From contig CAJUBR010000004.1 of NCBI GenBank assembly GCA_910584695.1, forward strand, positions 15,362 to 79,361: 64,000 nt of DNA. The letters run 5' to 3'. Of this stretch, positions 25,766-34,952 are shown piece by piece. The position numbers and the translations under genes are program-made. Source of the DNA: an uncultured Lachnospiraceae bacterium. Lineage in GTDB: Bacteria; Bacillota; Clostridia; Lachnospirales; Lachnospiraceae. Position 1 is the first letter of the stretch. Each line of letters opens with the position of its first letter. The notes below the pieces were generated by a model. It was given only the letters and a program-made list of their open reading frames with translations. It was not told the origin of the DNA and did not search any database.

Positions 25766-26809
25766 ATGAAGAAGATTAGTATTATTATTCCCTGCTATAA
25801 CGTAGAAAAGTATTTAGACCGCTGTTTTAATAGTCTGGTTCACCAGACATTGGGAATTGAGAACATGGAGCTGATTTTTGTAGATGATGCATCCACGGAC
25901 AAAACATTAGAGAAACTGATGTCGTATGAAAAACAATATCCCGAGAATATAATTGTTATTCCTTTTGAGGAAAACAGAAAACAGGGTGCAGCGAGAAATG
26001 CTGCACTGGAGTATGCATCTGCTCCGTATATTGGATACGTGGATTCCGATGACTGGGTAGAGCCGGATATGTATGAGAAAATGCTTGCGGCAATCGAAGA
26101 GCATGACTGCGATTTTGTGGAGTGCCGATGGGATTTTGCAAAGAATGAGAATCATCGGAAGCTACCGAAACGGTTAGGGGAGCCGGGATATATGGATCTG
26201 ACTAATCCGGAGGAAAAGAAGAGTTTTATCGGAAGTCATGTTGCATTAGCAGTATTATGGGATAAAGTATACAAAAAATCATTTTTGACAGAGCATGATA
26301 TATTCTGCCCGGAACAGATCCGTTATGAGGATATTTTCTTTTGTTATCTTGCATTTATATATGCAAAATCTTATTATTGTATGGATAAAGTGTTATATCA
26401 TTACTTTGTCAATGATGAGGGAACAGTGCGGAACAAGCATCAGGAATACCAGTTTGATAAAATGGAGGTTACCTTTGGTTTTTTACAGACCTGTATTGAG
26501 CGGGGATTGATGGAAGAAAACAAGGATGCCATTGAGTGGTTGTTTTTAGAAAAATATTATGTATATATGTTGTGGGAAGTGTTTGAGGAATTCCCGGAGC
26601 GTTCCTATGAAACCTATTTGCAGATGCGGGCGGTAATACGTGAATGGGTTCCAGATTATAGGACAAACCCTTATCGGGATTTGGAGTATAATCTGTTTGA
26701 TAATACGATGCTCAGACTACTGGATTACGATCTGGATGAGCAGCAATTTTTATTGTTAAGAGATAAAATGCTGACCAGTATTGAGAGGGCAGATGCACAG
26801 GATTTTTAA
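25766..26809 (+). CDS. family 2 glycosyltransferase
   Basis: 347 residues with a GT-A fold N-terminus: IIPCYNVEKYLDRCFNSLVH, FVDDAST and the metal-binding YVDSDDW motif near residue 90. The C-terminal ~120 residues are helical and typical of capsule or flagellar glycan GT2 enzymes. It probably adds a further sugar to the flagellin glycan. It has no membrane segment, so it is cytoplasmic. It follows the first MAF gene by ~100 bases and converges with the neuA-type gene on the other strand. Confidence 0.85.
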   Translation: MKKISIIIPCYNVEKYLDRCFNSLVHQTLGIENMELIFVDDASTDKTLEKLMSYEKQYPENIIVIPFEENRKQGAARNAALEYASAPYIGYVDSDDWVEPDMYEKMLAAIEEHDCDFVECRWDFAKNENHRKLPKRLGEPGYMDLTNPEEKKSFIGSHVALAVLWDKVYKKSFLTEHDIFCPEQIRYEDIFFCYLAFIYAKSYYCMDKVLYHYFVNDEGTVRNKHQEYQFDKMEVTFGFLQTCIERGLMEENKDAIEWLFLEKYYVYMLWEVFEEFPERSYETYLQMRAVIREWVPDYRTNPYRDLEYNLFDNTMLRLLDYDLDEQQFLLLRDKMLTSIERADAQDF

Positions 26810-26899
26810 GGATATGATGAATTTTGGTCTATTCTTTTTGGCATTGCTTACATTCGTTTTTACGTTTTGTAAGTAGTTTTACATAGAAAAACCATACAA

Positions 26900-27604
26900 T
26901 CAAAACGGCATATGCTGCTGGAGAATTGTTTCTGCTTTTTTAAGATCCTCGTAGGAGTCAATGTCAATGGAGTATGTTTCTTCCATAAAGAAAGGGAGAA
27001 GGTTGTCATTTAAACTGGTGGAGGAATTAAAATGGCTGTTAATCCGGTTGATATAGATTGAGCCATTAACCCGGTATACATCAGGGAAATCCTGTCTGCG
27101 TACAGTACTGGATATTGGGAGAAGGGACTTTAAGGTTCCTTCTTTTGTTATAGTGCGCATCAGAATCGGATGCTCGGTTACGGTGGTAACACTGACCAAG
27201 GAATCCTCTGTGCTGTCAAGAAGCAGGGAAATCGCCTCATCAATCACACCTTCTTTTCGGATTGGCTGCGTAGGTTGCAATAAGACGACACAGTCATAGC
27301 GATGCCCTTTCTTTTTAAGCTCGTTGATGGTATAAATCATACAGTCAATTGTTTTGGAGGTGTCGGATGCCAGAGCAGCAGGGCGTAAAAATGGTACGGA
27401 TGCACCATATTCAACAGAAGTATCCCTAATCTGTTCCGAATCTGTGGACACAATAATATCGTCAATATATTGGCTTGCTTGAGCAGCGAGAATTGAATAA
27501 GCAATTAGAGGTTTGCCGCACAGATTTGTTATATTTTTATTCGGTATTCCCTTGCTTCCTCCTCTGGCTGGGATAATTGCAAGAATTCGTTGGTCTTTAT
27601 ACAT
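26900..27604 (-). CDS. neuA: acylneuraminate cytidylyltransferase (NeuA/LegF type)
   Basis: 234 residues. Activates a nonulosonic acid to its CMP form using CTP. The N-terminal nucleotide loop IPARGGSKGIPNKNI, the segment LLQPTQPIR and the C-terminal DIDSYEDLKKAE are characteristic of NeuA-type enzymes. It is the last gene of the minus-strand set neuB-neuC-neuA, 77 bases after neuC. CMP-Neu5Ac or CMP-legionaminic acid synthetase cannot be separated by eye. The 90-base gap to the convergent glycosyltransferase gene shows only a weak 5-bp hairpin. Confidence 0.85.
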   Translation of the reverse strand: MYKDQRILAIIPARGGSKGIPNKNITNLCGKPLIAYSILAAQASQYIDDIIVSTDSEQIRDTSVEYGASVPFLRPAALASDTSKTIDCMIYTINELKKKGHRYDCVVLLQPTQPIRKEGVIDEAISLLLDSTEDSLVSVTTVTEHPILMRTITKEGTLKSLLPISSTVRRQDFPDVYRVNGSIYINRINSHFNSSTSLNDNLLPFFMEETYSIDIDSYEDLKKAETILQQHMPF

Positions 27605-27681
27605 GAAAACAATCCTTTCTTAATCGATATAGATAAAGGTTATTCATTATATAGGGCAGAGGTATAATGAATTTAATAATA

Positions 27682-28842
27682 TTAGAAATCAATATCCATA
27701 AACTGTTTTTGAATATTTGAAGTCCAAATCTTTTCTTGTAACAAAATATCACGGAATTGGAGGTTGCTGTTACCATTGCCAAAGTGAGATACTGGTGCAA
27801 GCTGTAAATGATGTGTTTGTTCAATAGCCGGCAATAATGTATCCGGTTCCTCTATATGAATAATATTTGGACAATCGGATAATTTATAGCGGCCTTTCTG
27901 GCGGATTCCGATATCAATTGCAGGTATTCCGTAAATGCATGCTTCACGGATACCGGAGCTGGAATTACCAATCATGCAGTCTGCATTTTTGAGCAGGGTA
28001 AGAAAATATTCAAAACGCATGGAAGGAAAGATACGGAAGTTTGCATGTCCCAGAAGGCGGTCGTATTCGTTGAGAATAAAATCACTTCCTGTATCGTTAT
28101 TTGGGTAGATGATAACACACTTTTTATTGGAGGCAAGCAGGGAATCAACCAGTTTTTTGGCATATCCGGAAAGCTGTTGCAACTGTGTTGTCACAGGGTG
28201 GTATAAAACGATATTATAATTTGTAAAGGGAATCTCATAGTAATGCTTTACCTCAGTTAAAGAAGGAAGCTTTTTTGAATACATAATATCAATATCCGGT
28301 GAGCCAAAGATATAGATACGTTTTTCGGGTTCCCCAAGCTGTAAAATCCGCTTCTTTGCATCTTCATTTGAAACAAAGTGAAAATGGGAGAATTTGGTTA
28401 TGGCATGGCGGATCGATTCGTCAATAGTACCGGAGATTTCTCCACCTTCTATATGGAATACACGGATATTGCGGAAGGCACCAACAATCGCTCCGGCTAA
28501 TGCTTCTAATCGGTCACCGTGTACAACGATTGCATCTGGCTGTAGTTCGGATATATAATTACTGAAACCGGTTATTGTATTGCTTAGTGCGATATCCATG
28601 TCGGTGTTGGCATTTTGATTCACAAAGGTATAGATGTTTGGAAAACCATCTTTAATGATTTCTTTGTAGGTAGAACCATATTTGGACAGCATGTGCATAC
28701 CGGTTGCAAATATATGAACATCAAACTGGTTACAATCAAGAAGTGCACGGATCAGGGATTTCATTTTGCCATAATCGGCACGTGTGCCGGTTAAAAAGAT
28801 CACCCGGTGTTTATTTAATCTGGATTTATCAATTGTCTGCAT
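27682..28842 (-). CDS. neuC: UDP-N-acetylglucosamine 2-epimerase, hydrolysing (NeuC/LegG type)
   Basis: 386 residues, GT-B-like epimerase. The N-terminus FLTGTRADYGKMKSLIRALL and the segments VHGDRLEALAG, HIEGGEISGTIDESIRHAI and MIGNSSSGIREACIYGIP are diagnostic. NeuC makes ManNAc from UDP-GlcNAc; the LegG/NeuC2 variant acts on a 4-amino-6-deoxy derivative. No LegB-type dehydratase or LegC-type aminotransferase gene is next to it, which favours ManNAc and hence a Neu5Ac-like product, though enzymes elsewhere could change this. It is transcribed with neuB upstream and neuA downstream. Confidence 0.85.
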   Translation of the reverse strand: MQTIDKSRLNKHRVIFLTGTRADYGKMKSLIRALLDCNQFDVHIFATGMHMLSKYGSTYKEIIKDGFPNIYTFVNQNANTDMDIALSNTITGFSNYISELQPDAIVVHGDRLEALAGAIVGAFRNIRVFHIEGGEISGTIDESIRHAITKFSHFHFVSNEDAKKRILQLGEPEKRIYIFGSPDIDIMYSKKLPSLTEVKHYYEIPFTNYNIVLYHPVTTQLQQLSGYAKKLVDSLLASNKKCVIIYPNNDTGSDFILNEYDRLLGHANFRIFPSMRFEYFLTLLKNADCMIGNSSSGIREACIYGIPAIDIGIRQKGRYKLSDCPNIIHIEEPDTLLPAIEQTHHLQLAPVSHFGNGNSNLQFRDILLQEKIWTSNIQKQFMDIDF

Positions 28843-28921
28843 AGTAAGTATTCTCCTATATATTAATGTAACAATCCGGTTATTACAAAATTGTTATATT
28901 AGATAAAGATTGGTTAATTGG

Positions 28922-29956
28922 CTAAGATAAGGATACATCCGATTTCCGCAGATGTTCTCCGCTTCGAATTGTCCGCTTACAAAGCTGTCCGATACATTGT
29001 GAATAAAACTCTGCTTTGATTTCTCCTGTTCCCGGACGTTTTACCCAGAGGTTTTCTTTGGAAAAAGGTTCACCTTCCTGAATATCTTTGATGGCGACTA
29101 CCGTTGCAAAAGCGAAATCAATGGTAACCTGTTCCTCCGGTAATGCCTGCTTTTTGCCGCCGCGCATTTTAAATATTTCTTTCGAGCCCTGAATCAATGC
29201 GGAAAGGGTAGCAGGGTCCATAGAACAACTAATATCGGGACCTGGACGGTATAAACTGTCCGTAAAATGCCGTTCTAATATACTTGCTCCCAGTGCCGTA
29301 GCCGCTAAGCAGGCATTGTTATTCAGGCTGTGGTCGGATAACCCAACCGGAATATTCGGATAACGGTTCATTAATTCCTGCATGGCACCAAGACGGATGT
29401 ATTCCGGTTTGGTGGGATAAATATTTGTACAATGCAGCAGTGCATAATCTATATGATATTGTTCTAATATATCGATTGTTTTTTGAATGCTGTTTAGATC
29501 ATTCATTCCCGTTGATATGATCATTGGCTTGCCAAAGCTTGCGATGTGTTCGATTAAGGGATAATTATTGCATTCACCGGAGCCGATTTTATAGGCAGAT
29601 ACATTCATTCGCTCTAACCGGTCGGCAGCGGCACGAGAAAAGGGAGTGCTTAAAAAAATTAATCCTTTGGATTCCACATAGTCTTTTAACTGTTGTTCTT
29701 CCTCTTCATTTAAAGCACATCGTTCCATAATTTCATAGATGGATACATCTGCGTTGCCGGGAATGACATTTTGGGCAGCGGGAGACATTTCATCTTCCAC
29801 TACATGTGTCTGATGTTTGATGATTTCAGCTCCTGCACGAGCGGCAGCATCTACCATCTCAAAGGCAGTCTGTAGGGAGCCTTCATGGTTAATTCCAATT
29901 TCGGCGATGACGAGAGGCGGATATTCCGGTCCGATTTTTCTATGTTCAATCTGCAT
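28922..29956 (-). CDS. neuB: N-acetylneuraminate/legionaminate synthase (NeuB/LegI type)
   Basis: 344 residues. Condenses an N-acetyl hexosamine with phosphoenolpyruvate to a nine-carbon sugar acid. The TIM-barrel N-terminus has IAEIGINHEGSLQTAFEMVD, a metal and PEP-binding region IIKHQTH, FLSTPFSRAAADRLE and the core VGLSDHS. The C-terminal ~60 residues are the SAF (antifreeze-like) domain that caps the active site of the partner subunit. AGGAGG precedes the ATG. First gene of the minus-strand neu set. It is a clear paralogue of pseI at 56872 but with different substrate-loop residues. Confidence 0.87.
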   Translation of the reverse strand: MQIEHRKIGPEYPPLVIAEIGINHEGSLQTAFEMVDAAARAGAEIIKHQTHVVEDEMSPAAQNVIPGNADVSIYEIMERCALNEEEEQQLKDYVESKGLIFLSTPFSRAAADRLERMNVSAYKIGSGECNNYPLIEHIASFGKPMIISTGMNDLNSIQKTIDILEQYHIDYALLHCTNIYPTKPEYIRLGAMQELMNRYPNIPVGLSDHSLNNNACLAATALGASILERHFTDSLYRPGPDISCSMDPATLSALIQGSKEIFKMRGGKKQALPEEQVTIDFAFATVVAIKDIQEGEPFSKENLWVKRPGTGEIKAEFYSQCIGQLCKRTIRSGEHLRKSDVSLS

Positions 29957-30101
29957 GTATTATTTCCTCCTGTAGTCTACTTTTTCGGAACAACATCATT
30001 ATACAATGCAGGGTACTTAAAAGCAAATAGATTTATGGAAGAAACTATGTTATAATGGTGAAAAGTAACTAAAAATTATTTAGGACAGGGAGATGAATTG
30101 G

Positions 30102-31808
30102 ATGAGAGAAGTATACGTTAAGATTCTTGGTTTATTAGATGGTATGGATGTAATGATAAAGGCAGTGGCCAGACAGGATTATATGACAGTGATTAATCAT
30201 ATAAATTGGTTGTCAGCAACCCTATCCAAGGTTCTTTCCGAGGTGTTGGCGGGTAAAGAATATTTTGCCCAGTCTGGATTAGAGATTAATGAGGAATATG
30301 TTATGGGAATGCTTACTTCTCTGATGGATTGCCTGGAGAGTGAGGATTATGTGTTATATTGTGATCTGTTAAGATTACAGGTGACACCGTTGTTGATTGA
30401 TTTTCAAAATGGAATTCGATTTGTCGAGGGAGATAATGTTTTATCAGATAAAGAGATTGACCTGTTTGCCCAGAATCTCGGGAAATTAAAAGACAGGGAT
30501 CCGATATTATATGAGGCACTTTGTAATGCAGACCGTCTGTGGAAAGAAAGTGATTATTACGGTACGAAATATCAGATAGAACCGACAACCGTGGGTGCAT
30601 GGACCATGTCGGTTGTAAGGGGTGGAAAAACCTATTACCTCAACAGTAATTATAATCCCTATGAGGAGGCAAGGTTGTTTGCCGATTATTATTATGATGT
30701 GGAAAAAGAAGATTACCTTATATATGGACTGGGTCTTGGTTACCATGCAGAGGCATTGACGAAGAAAGACCGGAACGCCAGAATTACCATTTTCGAATCA
30801 GATATTACAGTGATTCGGAAGCTGTTTGAAACGAGAAGAATGGACTGGTTCTGGAATTGTCCCAATATGAGGATTGTATATGATAAGGATTATTCCGCTT
30901 TTGGTGCGGCAATGGCAAAGATGGGAGACAGTGTATTAATTATTCATCGTCCTTCTTTAATGCATGTTGTGAATCCGAAGGTTAAACAAAAAATGGAGGA
31001 TTATGTGATACGGGATAATTCTGTTCGGGTATATGATGAGATTTTTGCACAGAACAGCAGGGTAAATTTCCGGTATTGTGACGGTTATGTAGATGAGCTT
31101 AGAGAGGAATTTGAAGGAAAACAGGTTATTATTGTGGCAGCGGGACCGTCTCTCGGCAAAAATATACATTTACTGAAGAAGAAACCGGAACATACTGTTA
31201 TTCTGGCTGTGGGGGCAGTATTCCGGAAGTTAGTGGAGCAGGGAGTTGACGTGGATTATGTCATTATTACTGATCCAAAACAGGTGACGGTTTCCCAGAT
31301 TAAAGGGTTAGAGGATCAAAAGGTGCCTATGCTTTTGTTGTCCACTGCAATACTTGATATTGCAAAGCTTTATCAGGGAAAGAAATATCTGGTTTGTCAG
31401 GAGGGCTATGACAGGGCGGAGCAGTACGCAAAGGAGCATCATTATCATTTGTATCATACAGGGGGGTCTGTTGCAACTACAGCTCTTGATATAGCGATTC
31501 AGTTCAAGGCTTTCCGCATTGTGTTTGTCGGTCTTGACCTTGCATTTACCGGTAATCAGATGCACGTATCCGGTGGTGGTGAACAGGGAGGTTTTGCAGA
31601 CTTGGAGTCTATGATAGAGGTTTCGGCAATCGGCGGTGGTGTGGTATATACCAGCCGTCCGTTTGATGCCTGTAGAAGATGGATGGAGAAACGGGTGAAA
31701 GAAGCAGATGTCACAATGCCGGTTTATGATGCCACAGAAGGTGGTGCAGCAAAACAGGGGATGATTGTGAGCAGATTGGAAGAATTGATTACAAAACCAT
31801 TACACTAG
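30102..31808 (+). CDS. second MAF-type flagellin glycosyltransferase with fused N-terminal helical domain
   Basis: 568 residues. The N-terminal ~100 residues are helical and match the pattern of the free 86-residue protein at 23618. Then come the MAF/DUF115 parts: a Rossmann-like LIYGLGLGYHAEALTKK, the core VIIVAAGPSLGKNIHLLKKK and VDYVIITDPKQVTVSQIKG, and the motif HTGGSVATTALDIAIQFKAF. The start at 30102 is preferred because GGGAG lies nine bases upstream, while the ATG at 30093 abuts it. Diverges from neuB. Two MAF enzymes together with two nonulosonate pathways suggest that each uses one donor; this is inference. Confidence 0.83.
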   Translation: MREVYVKILGLLDGMDVMIKAVARQDYMTVINHINWLSATLSKVLSEVLAGKEYFAQSGLEINEEYVMGMLTSLMDCLESEDYVLYCDLLRLQVTPLLIDFQNGIRFVEGDNVLSDKEIDLFAQNLGKLKDRDPILYEALCNADRLWKESDYYGTKYQIEPTTVGAWTMSVVRGGKTYYLNSNYNPYEEARLFADYYYDVEKEDYLIYGLGLGYHAEALTKKDRNARITIFESDITVIRKLFETRRMDWFWNCPNMRIVYDKDYSAFGAAMAKMGDSVLIIHRPSLMHVVNPKVKQKMEDYVIRDNSVRVYDEIFAQNSRVNFRYCDGYVDELREEFEGKQVIIVAAGPSLGKNIHLLKKKPEHTVILAVGAVFRKLVEQGVDVDYVIITDPKQVTVSQIKGLEDQKVPMLLLSTAILDIAKLYQGKKYLVCQEGYDRAEQYAKEHHYHLYHTGGSVATTALDIAIQFKAFRIVFVGLDLAFTGNQMHVSGGGEQGGFADLESMIEVSAIGGGVVYTSRPFDACRRWMEKRVKEADVTMPVYDATEGGAAKQGMIVSRLEELITKPLH

Positions 31809-31885
31809 AGATGTCTGCAATTTTGCCAAAGCAACAGATTATTTATCGTGTTCCCGGCTTAATATTTACTGATTGACTGAAATAC

Positions 31886-31914
31886 TTGACAAAAAAAAGA
31901 GTATAGCCTAAAAT
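31886..31914 (+). promoter_or_regulatory. sigma-A promoter of the Rpn/XRE pair
   Basis: TTGACA (31886-31891), 17 bases, TAAAAT (31909-31914). A near-consensus promoter ~90 bases before the Rpn gene. Confidence 0.65.
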
Positions 31915-31939
31915 ACGTATAAACGTATAAAATACGTAA
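31913..31939 (+). promoter_or_regulatory. clustered ACGTA repeats, possible operator
   Basis: Three ACGTA units (from 31915) overlap the -10 box and start region, two of them inside the palindrome TACGTA. Such a cluster is a likely repressor site; the XRE gene downstream of Rpn is a candidate binder. Inference from layout only. Confidence 0.4.
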
Positions 31940-32003
31940 AGATAAAAAGAAGCAACATTTATTGATTTATGACTGCAAATTAGCTATAATTGGAGGTAGT
32001 ATT

Positions 32004-32870
32004 ATGACAGGAAAAAGCTTTGATGAACTGACGATAACCGATAACTTTATGTTTAGCAAGGTAATGCAGAATAAGGAGCTTTGTAGACAGTTTTTAGAGA
32101 TGGTTATGGGAGTAAAGATTAAGGAGATTACATTTCCGGAATACGAAAGAACCATCGATATTCGTTATGATGCAAAGAGCATTCGCCTGGATGTGATTTT
32201 AGAGGATGAGGAGCATACTGTATATAACCTGGAAATGCAGGCAACGAGCCGGGACTATCTGAATAAGAGAACCCGGTATTATCAGGATTTAATTGATTTG
32301 GATCTGCTTGAGAAAGGACAGAGTTATAGTGAACTGAACCGCAGTATCATTATTTTTGTATGTACGTTTGATCCTTTTAAGAAGGGGAGACATATCTACT
32401 CATTTGAAAACCGTTGTAAAGAGGATCTTTCTTTGATCTTAGGGGATGAAACAGAGAAAATATTTATTAATACGGTGGGAAAGGCGGATGATATAGGGGA
32501 AGAATTTCAGAACTTGTTGGATTTCTTTAATGGGATGGCTCCGAAGGGAATATTTCCTAATGCGTTACAGGCAGAGGTTTCTAAAGTAAAGAAGAGTCAG
32601 GAATGGAGGCGGGAATATATGACATTACAGATTTTTATGGATGATGCAAGAAGAGAAGAACGGAAAATTGGTCGGGAAGAAGGTCGGGCCGAAAGAGCAG
32701 ATAAGCATTTAATCGATCAGGTGTGTAAGAAACTTGCTCGAAAATTGAGTGCTGAAGAAATTGCCGACAATTTGGAAGAAGATATTAGCAGGATTAAAAG
32801 AATTATTGAGGTAGCGGAGATGTTTGCACCACAGTATGATGTAGAACAGATATATGAAAAGATGCATTAA
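32004..32870 (+). CDS. Rpn-family PD-(D/E)XK nuclease (transposase-like)
   Basis: 288 residues. Rpn/YhgA proteins are DNA endonucleases that stimulate RecA-independent recombination; many are lineage-expanded. The N-terminus TDNFMFSKVMQNKELCRQFL and the nuclease core LDVILED ... YNLEMQ (the D and E-x-Q catalytic set) are visible. The C-terminal third holds an Arg/Glu-rich coiled segment (EERKIGREEGRAERADKHL). GGAGG lies seven bases before the ATG at 32004; the in-frame ATG at 31962 has no ribosome site. It is followed by an XRE regulator and has a strong promoter. Function in this host is not known. Confidence 0.82.
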   Translation: MTGKSFDELTITDNFMFSKVMQNKELCRQFLEMVMGVKIKEITFPEYERTIDIRYDAKSIRLDVILEDEEHTVYNLEMQATSRDYLNKRTRYYQDLIDLDLLEKGQSYSELNRSIIIFVCTFDPFKKGRHIYSFENRCKEDLSLILGDETEKIFINTVGKADDIGEEFQNLLDFFNGMAPKGIFPNALQAEVSKVKKSQEWRREYMTLQIFMDDARREERKIGREEGRAERADKHLIDQVCKKLARKLSAEEIADNLEEDISRIKRIIEVAEMFAPQYDVEQIYEKMH

Positions 32871-32902
32871 TGTATTTTTAGGGAAGAATGTGAAGGAAAG
32901 AT

Positions 32903-33250
32903 ATGATAATCAGTGAACGTATTTTTCAAAGGTTAAATGAATTAGGGATTTCCCAAAAGGAATTTGCAGACCGTACAGGAATTACACCTAGCACAATTAG
33001 TGATTGGAAACACAAAAAGACAAATCCAGCAGCAGATAAATTAATGGTCATTTGCAGGGCATTGCAGATGACCCCCAATGAATTATTATCAGGTACTTCT
33101 GACCCTGAGGATAAATGGGATGTGGATTATATGTTGGTGGATGACAAATCAGAGGATTTTATCCTGTTACAGCAATATCATTCGTTGGATGCTGCGGGAA
33201 GGGCGAGGCTGCTAGGATATTTGCATGCTTTGTGCCAGAATGAGGAATAA
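32903..33250 (+). CDS. XRE-family helix-turn-helix regulator
   Basis: 115 residues. Helix-turn-helix in residues ~8-60 (ISQKEFADRTGITPSTISDW is the core, then KTNPAADKL). The C-terminal ~45 residues are helical and end in a DAAGRARLLGYLHAL segment, common in clostridial phage-like repressors. It lies 32 bases after the Rpn gene and may repress that transcript through the ACGTA cluster. The preceding AAGGAAAG is a modest ribosome site. No partner peptidase or integrase is adjacent. Confidence 0.83.
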   Translation: MIISERIFQRLNELGISQKEFADRTGITPSTISDWKHKKTNPAADKLMVICRALQMTPNELLSGTSDPEDKWDVDYMLVDDKSEDFILLQQYHSLDAAGRARLLGYLHALCQNEE

Positions 33251-33318
33251 GGTGATAATAAATGGCATCGATAAAAGTGTGCTGTTTTAGAAAATTATTT
33301 TTATAAAAGGAATGGAGT

Positions 33319-34278
33319 ATGATGGATCGTTTAACAATTGTAATGTATCATTATGTCAGACCGATTGCAGACAGCAGATATCCTGAAATTAAGGGCCTGG
33401 AATTAGTATTATTTAAGGAACAGATACAGTATTTTAAGGAAAATTTTCATGTAGTTACCATGGAACAGGTGATTGATCATCTTGATGGAAGGGTTCAGCT
33501 ACCGGATAAGGCAATGCTTTTAACCTTTGATGACGGATATGCTGACCATTACCAGTATGTGTTTCCCATATTGAAGGAACAAGGAATGCAGGGTTCCTTT
33601 TTTGTTCCTTCAGCGATTCTCAAATATGCAAAGGTGCTGGATGTAAACAAAATTCATTTTATATTGGCGTGTTCGGATTTTAAAAAGCTGGTACCAGAGA
33701 TTTTTAATCTGTTGGAGGAATATCGGAAAGAGGGATATAATATTGAACCTGACGAGATTTTGTTTGATAAGCTGGCAGTGGCGAACCGATGGGATCCAAA
33801 AGAAGTTATTTTTGTAAAAAGGCTGCTACAGTCTTATTTGGAGGAGAAACTGCGGGGAGAAATTGTAGACAGATTGTTTTTGGAGAGTGTGGGAGTGCCA
33901 GAGGAGGAGTTTTCTAAAAAGCTTTATATGAATTTGGAACAGATTCAGGAAATGAAAGCAGCGGGAATGTTTTTTGGATTGCACGGAGACAGACATTACT
34001 GGCTGAACCGTCTGCCGGAAGATAAGATGAAAGAGGATATCCAGAATGGACTGGATTATTTTCGGACAGTCATAGATTCCGACTATATTGTTATGAATTA
34101 TCCGTATGGCGGTTATGATGACAGGGTATTGGATTATGTTTCAAAAATAGGATGTAAATTGGGATTTTCTGTGGAAGCACGGCACGCTGATTTAGGTAAG
34201 GATAATCCGTTGATTTTGCCCCGGCTTGACACAAATGATTTCCCACCAAAGAGTGAGCATTGGAGAGAACTATGGTAA
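33319..34278 (+). CDS. polysaccharide deacetylase (NodB-type) family protein
   Basis: 319 residues. The metal-dependent carbohydrate esterase motif TFDDGYADHYQYVFPIL (Asp-Asp pair) and the zinc motif HGDRH are present, as is a C-terminal Asp segment (LPRLDTND). No signal peptide or membrane segment is visible, so it is likely cytoplasmic and acts on a sugar nucleotide or glycan precursor rather than on the wall. ATGs at 33319 and 33322 are both possible. It overlaps the next gene by seven bases, so the two are translationally coupled. The flagellar-glycan context suggests deacetylation of a glycan intermediate. Confidence 0.8.
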   Translation: MMDRLTIVMYHYVRPIADSRYPEIKGLELVLFKEQIQYFKENFHVVTMEQVIDHLDGRVQLPDKAMLLTFDDGYADHYQYVFPILKEQGMQGSFFVPSAILKYAKVLDVNKIHFILACSDFKKLVPEIFNLLEEYRKEGYNIEPDEILFDKLAVANRWDPKEVIFVKRLLQSYLEEKLRGEIVDRLFLESVGVPEEEFSKKLYMNLEQIQEMKAAGMFFGLHGDRHYWLNRLPEDKMKEDIQNGLDYFRTVIDSDYIVMNYPYGGYDDRVLDYVSKIGCKLGFSVEARHADLGKDNPLILPRLDTNDFPPKSEHWRELW

Positions 34279-34952
34279 GCAGATATCAGATAAATAATAT
34301 CAAAGTATACAAATATATTATGCCGTTAATTACTTCTAATATGTATCTATTGATAATTGGAAAACAGGCATTCATTATTGATCCCCATGAAAATCATGAG
34401 GCGGAGGAATTACTGAACAGCCATGGGATAATGGAGGTAGTCATTCTTCTTACGCATGAACATTTTGACCATATATCCGGTGTGAATTTTTTTAGAGAAA
34501 AATGGAACTGCAAAGTATATGGAAGCCGGAAGTGTAAAGAAATGGTTACAGATCCTGCAAAGAATCTGTCTGCTTTTTACATGGCAATGTTTATTACAAA
34601 ATCAAAAGAAGAACGGGAAATGGCACAAGAGTTATTTGTAGAGACGTATTCCTGTAAGGTAGATGTGGGATTTGAGGGGATAATGGAGATAGAATTTGAC
34701 AGTTTACCGATTAAGATGATACAAACTCCGGGACATTCTCCGGGAAGTATCTGTATTATAATAGATCAAAAGTATATTTTTACCGGTGATAGTCTTGTCG
34801 GAGGTAATTTAGTAATAACAAGGTTACCGGGAGGCAGCAGGAAAGAATATAATCAGATTACAAGACCATTTCTGGAAGAACTGCCAGAGGATATGATTGT
34901 ATTTCCGGGACATGGTGAGGAGGGAGAACGAAGAGATTTTAAGATTGGGTAA
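34272..34952 (+). CDS. metallo-beta-lactamase-fold hydrolase
   Basis: 226 residues. All metal ligands of the fold are visible: LTHEHFDHISG (HxHxDH), GHSPGS, FTGDSLVGG and FPGHGEEG. This arrangement resembles glyoxalase II-like hydrolases. The start at 34272 is preferred: GGAG lies six bases upstream and it overlaps the deacetylase stop by ATGGTAA. The ATG at 34260 is further inside that gene. Coupled expression with the deacetylase suggests that it acts on the same substrate or its product. The substrate is unknown. Confidence 0.8.
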   Translation: MVSRYQINNIKVYKYIMPLITSNMYLLIIGKQAFIIDPHENHEAEELLNSHGIMEVVILLTHEHFDHISGVNFFREKWNCKVYGSRKCKEMVTDPAKNLSAFYMAMFITKSKEEREMAQELFVETYSCKVDVGFEGIMEIEFDSLPIKMIQTPGHSPGSICIIIDQKYIFTGDSLVGGNLVITRLPGGSRKEYNQITRPFLEELPEDMIVFPGHGEEGERRDFKIG

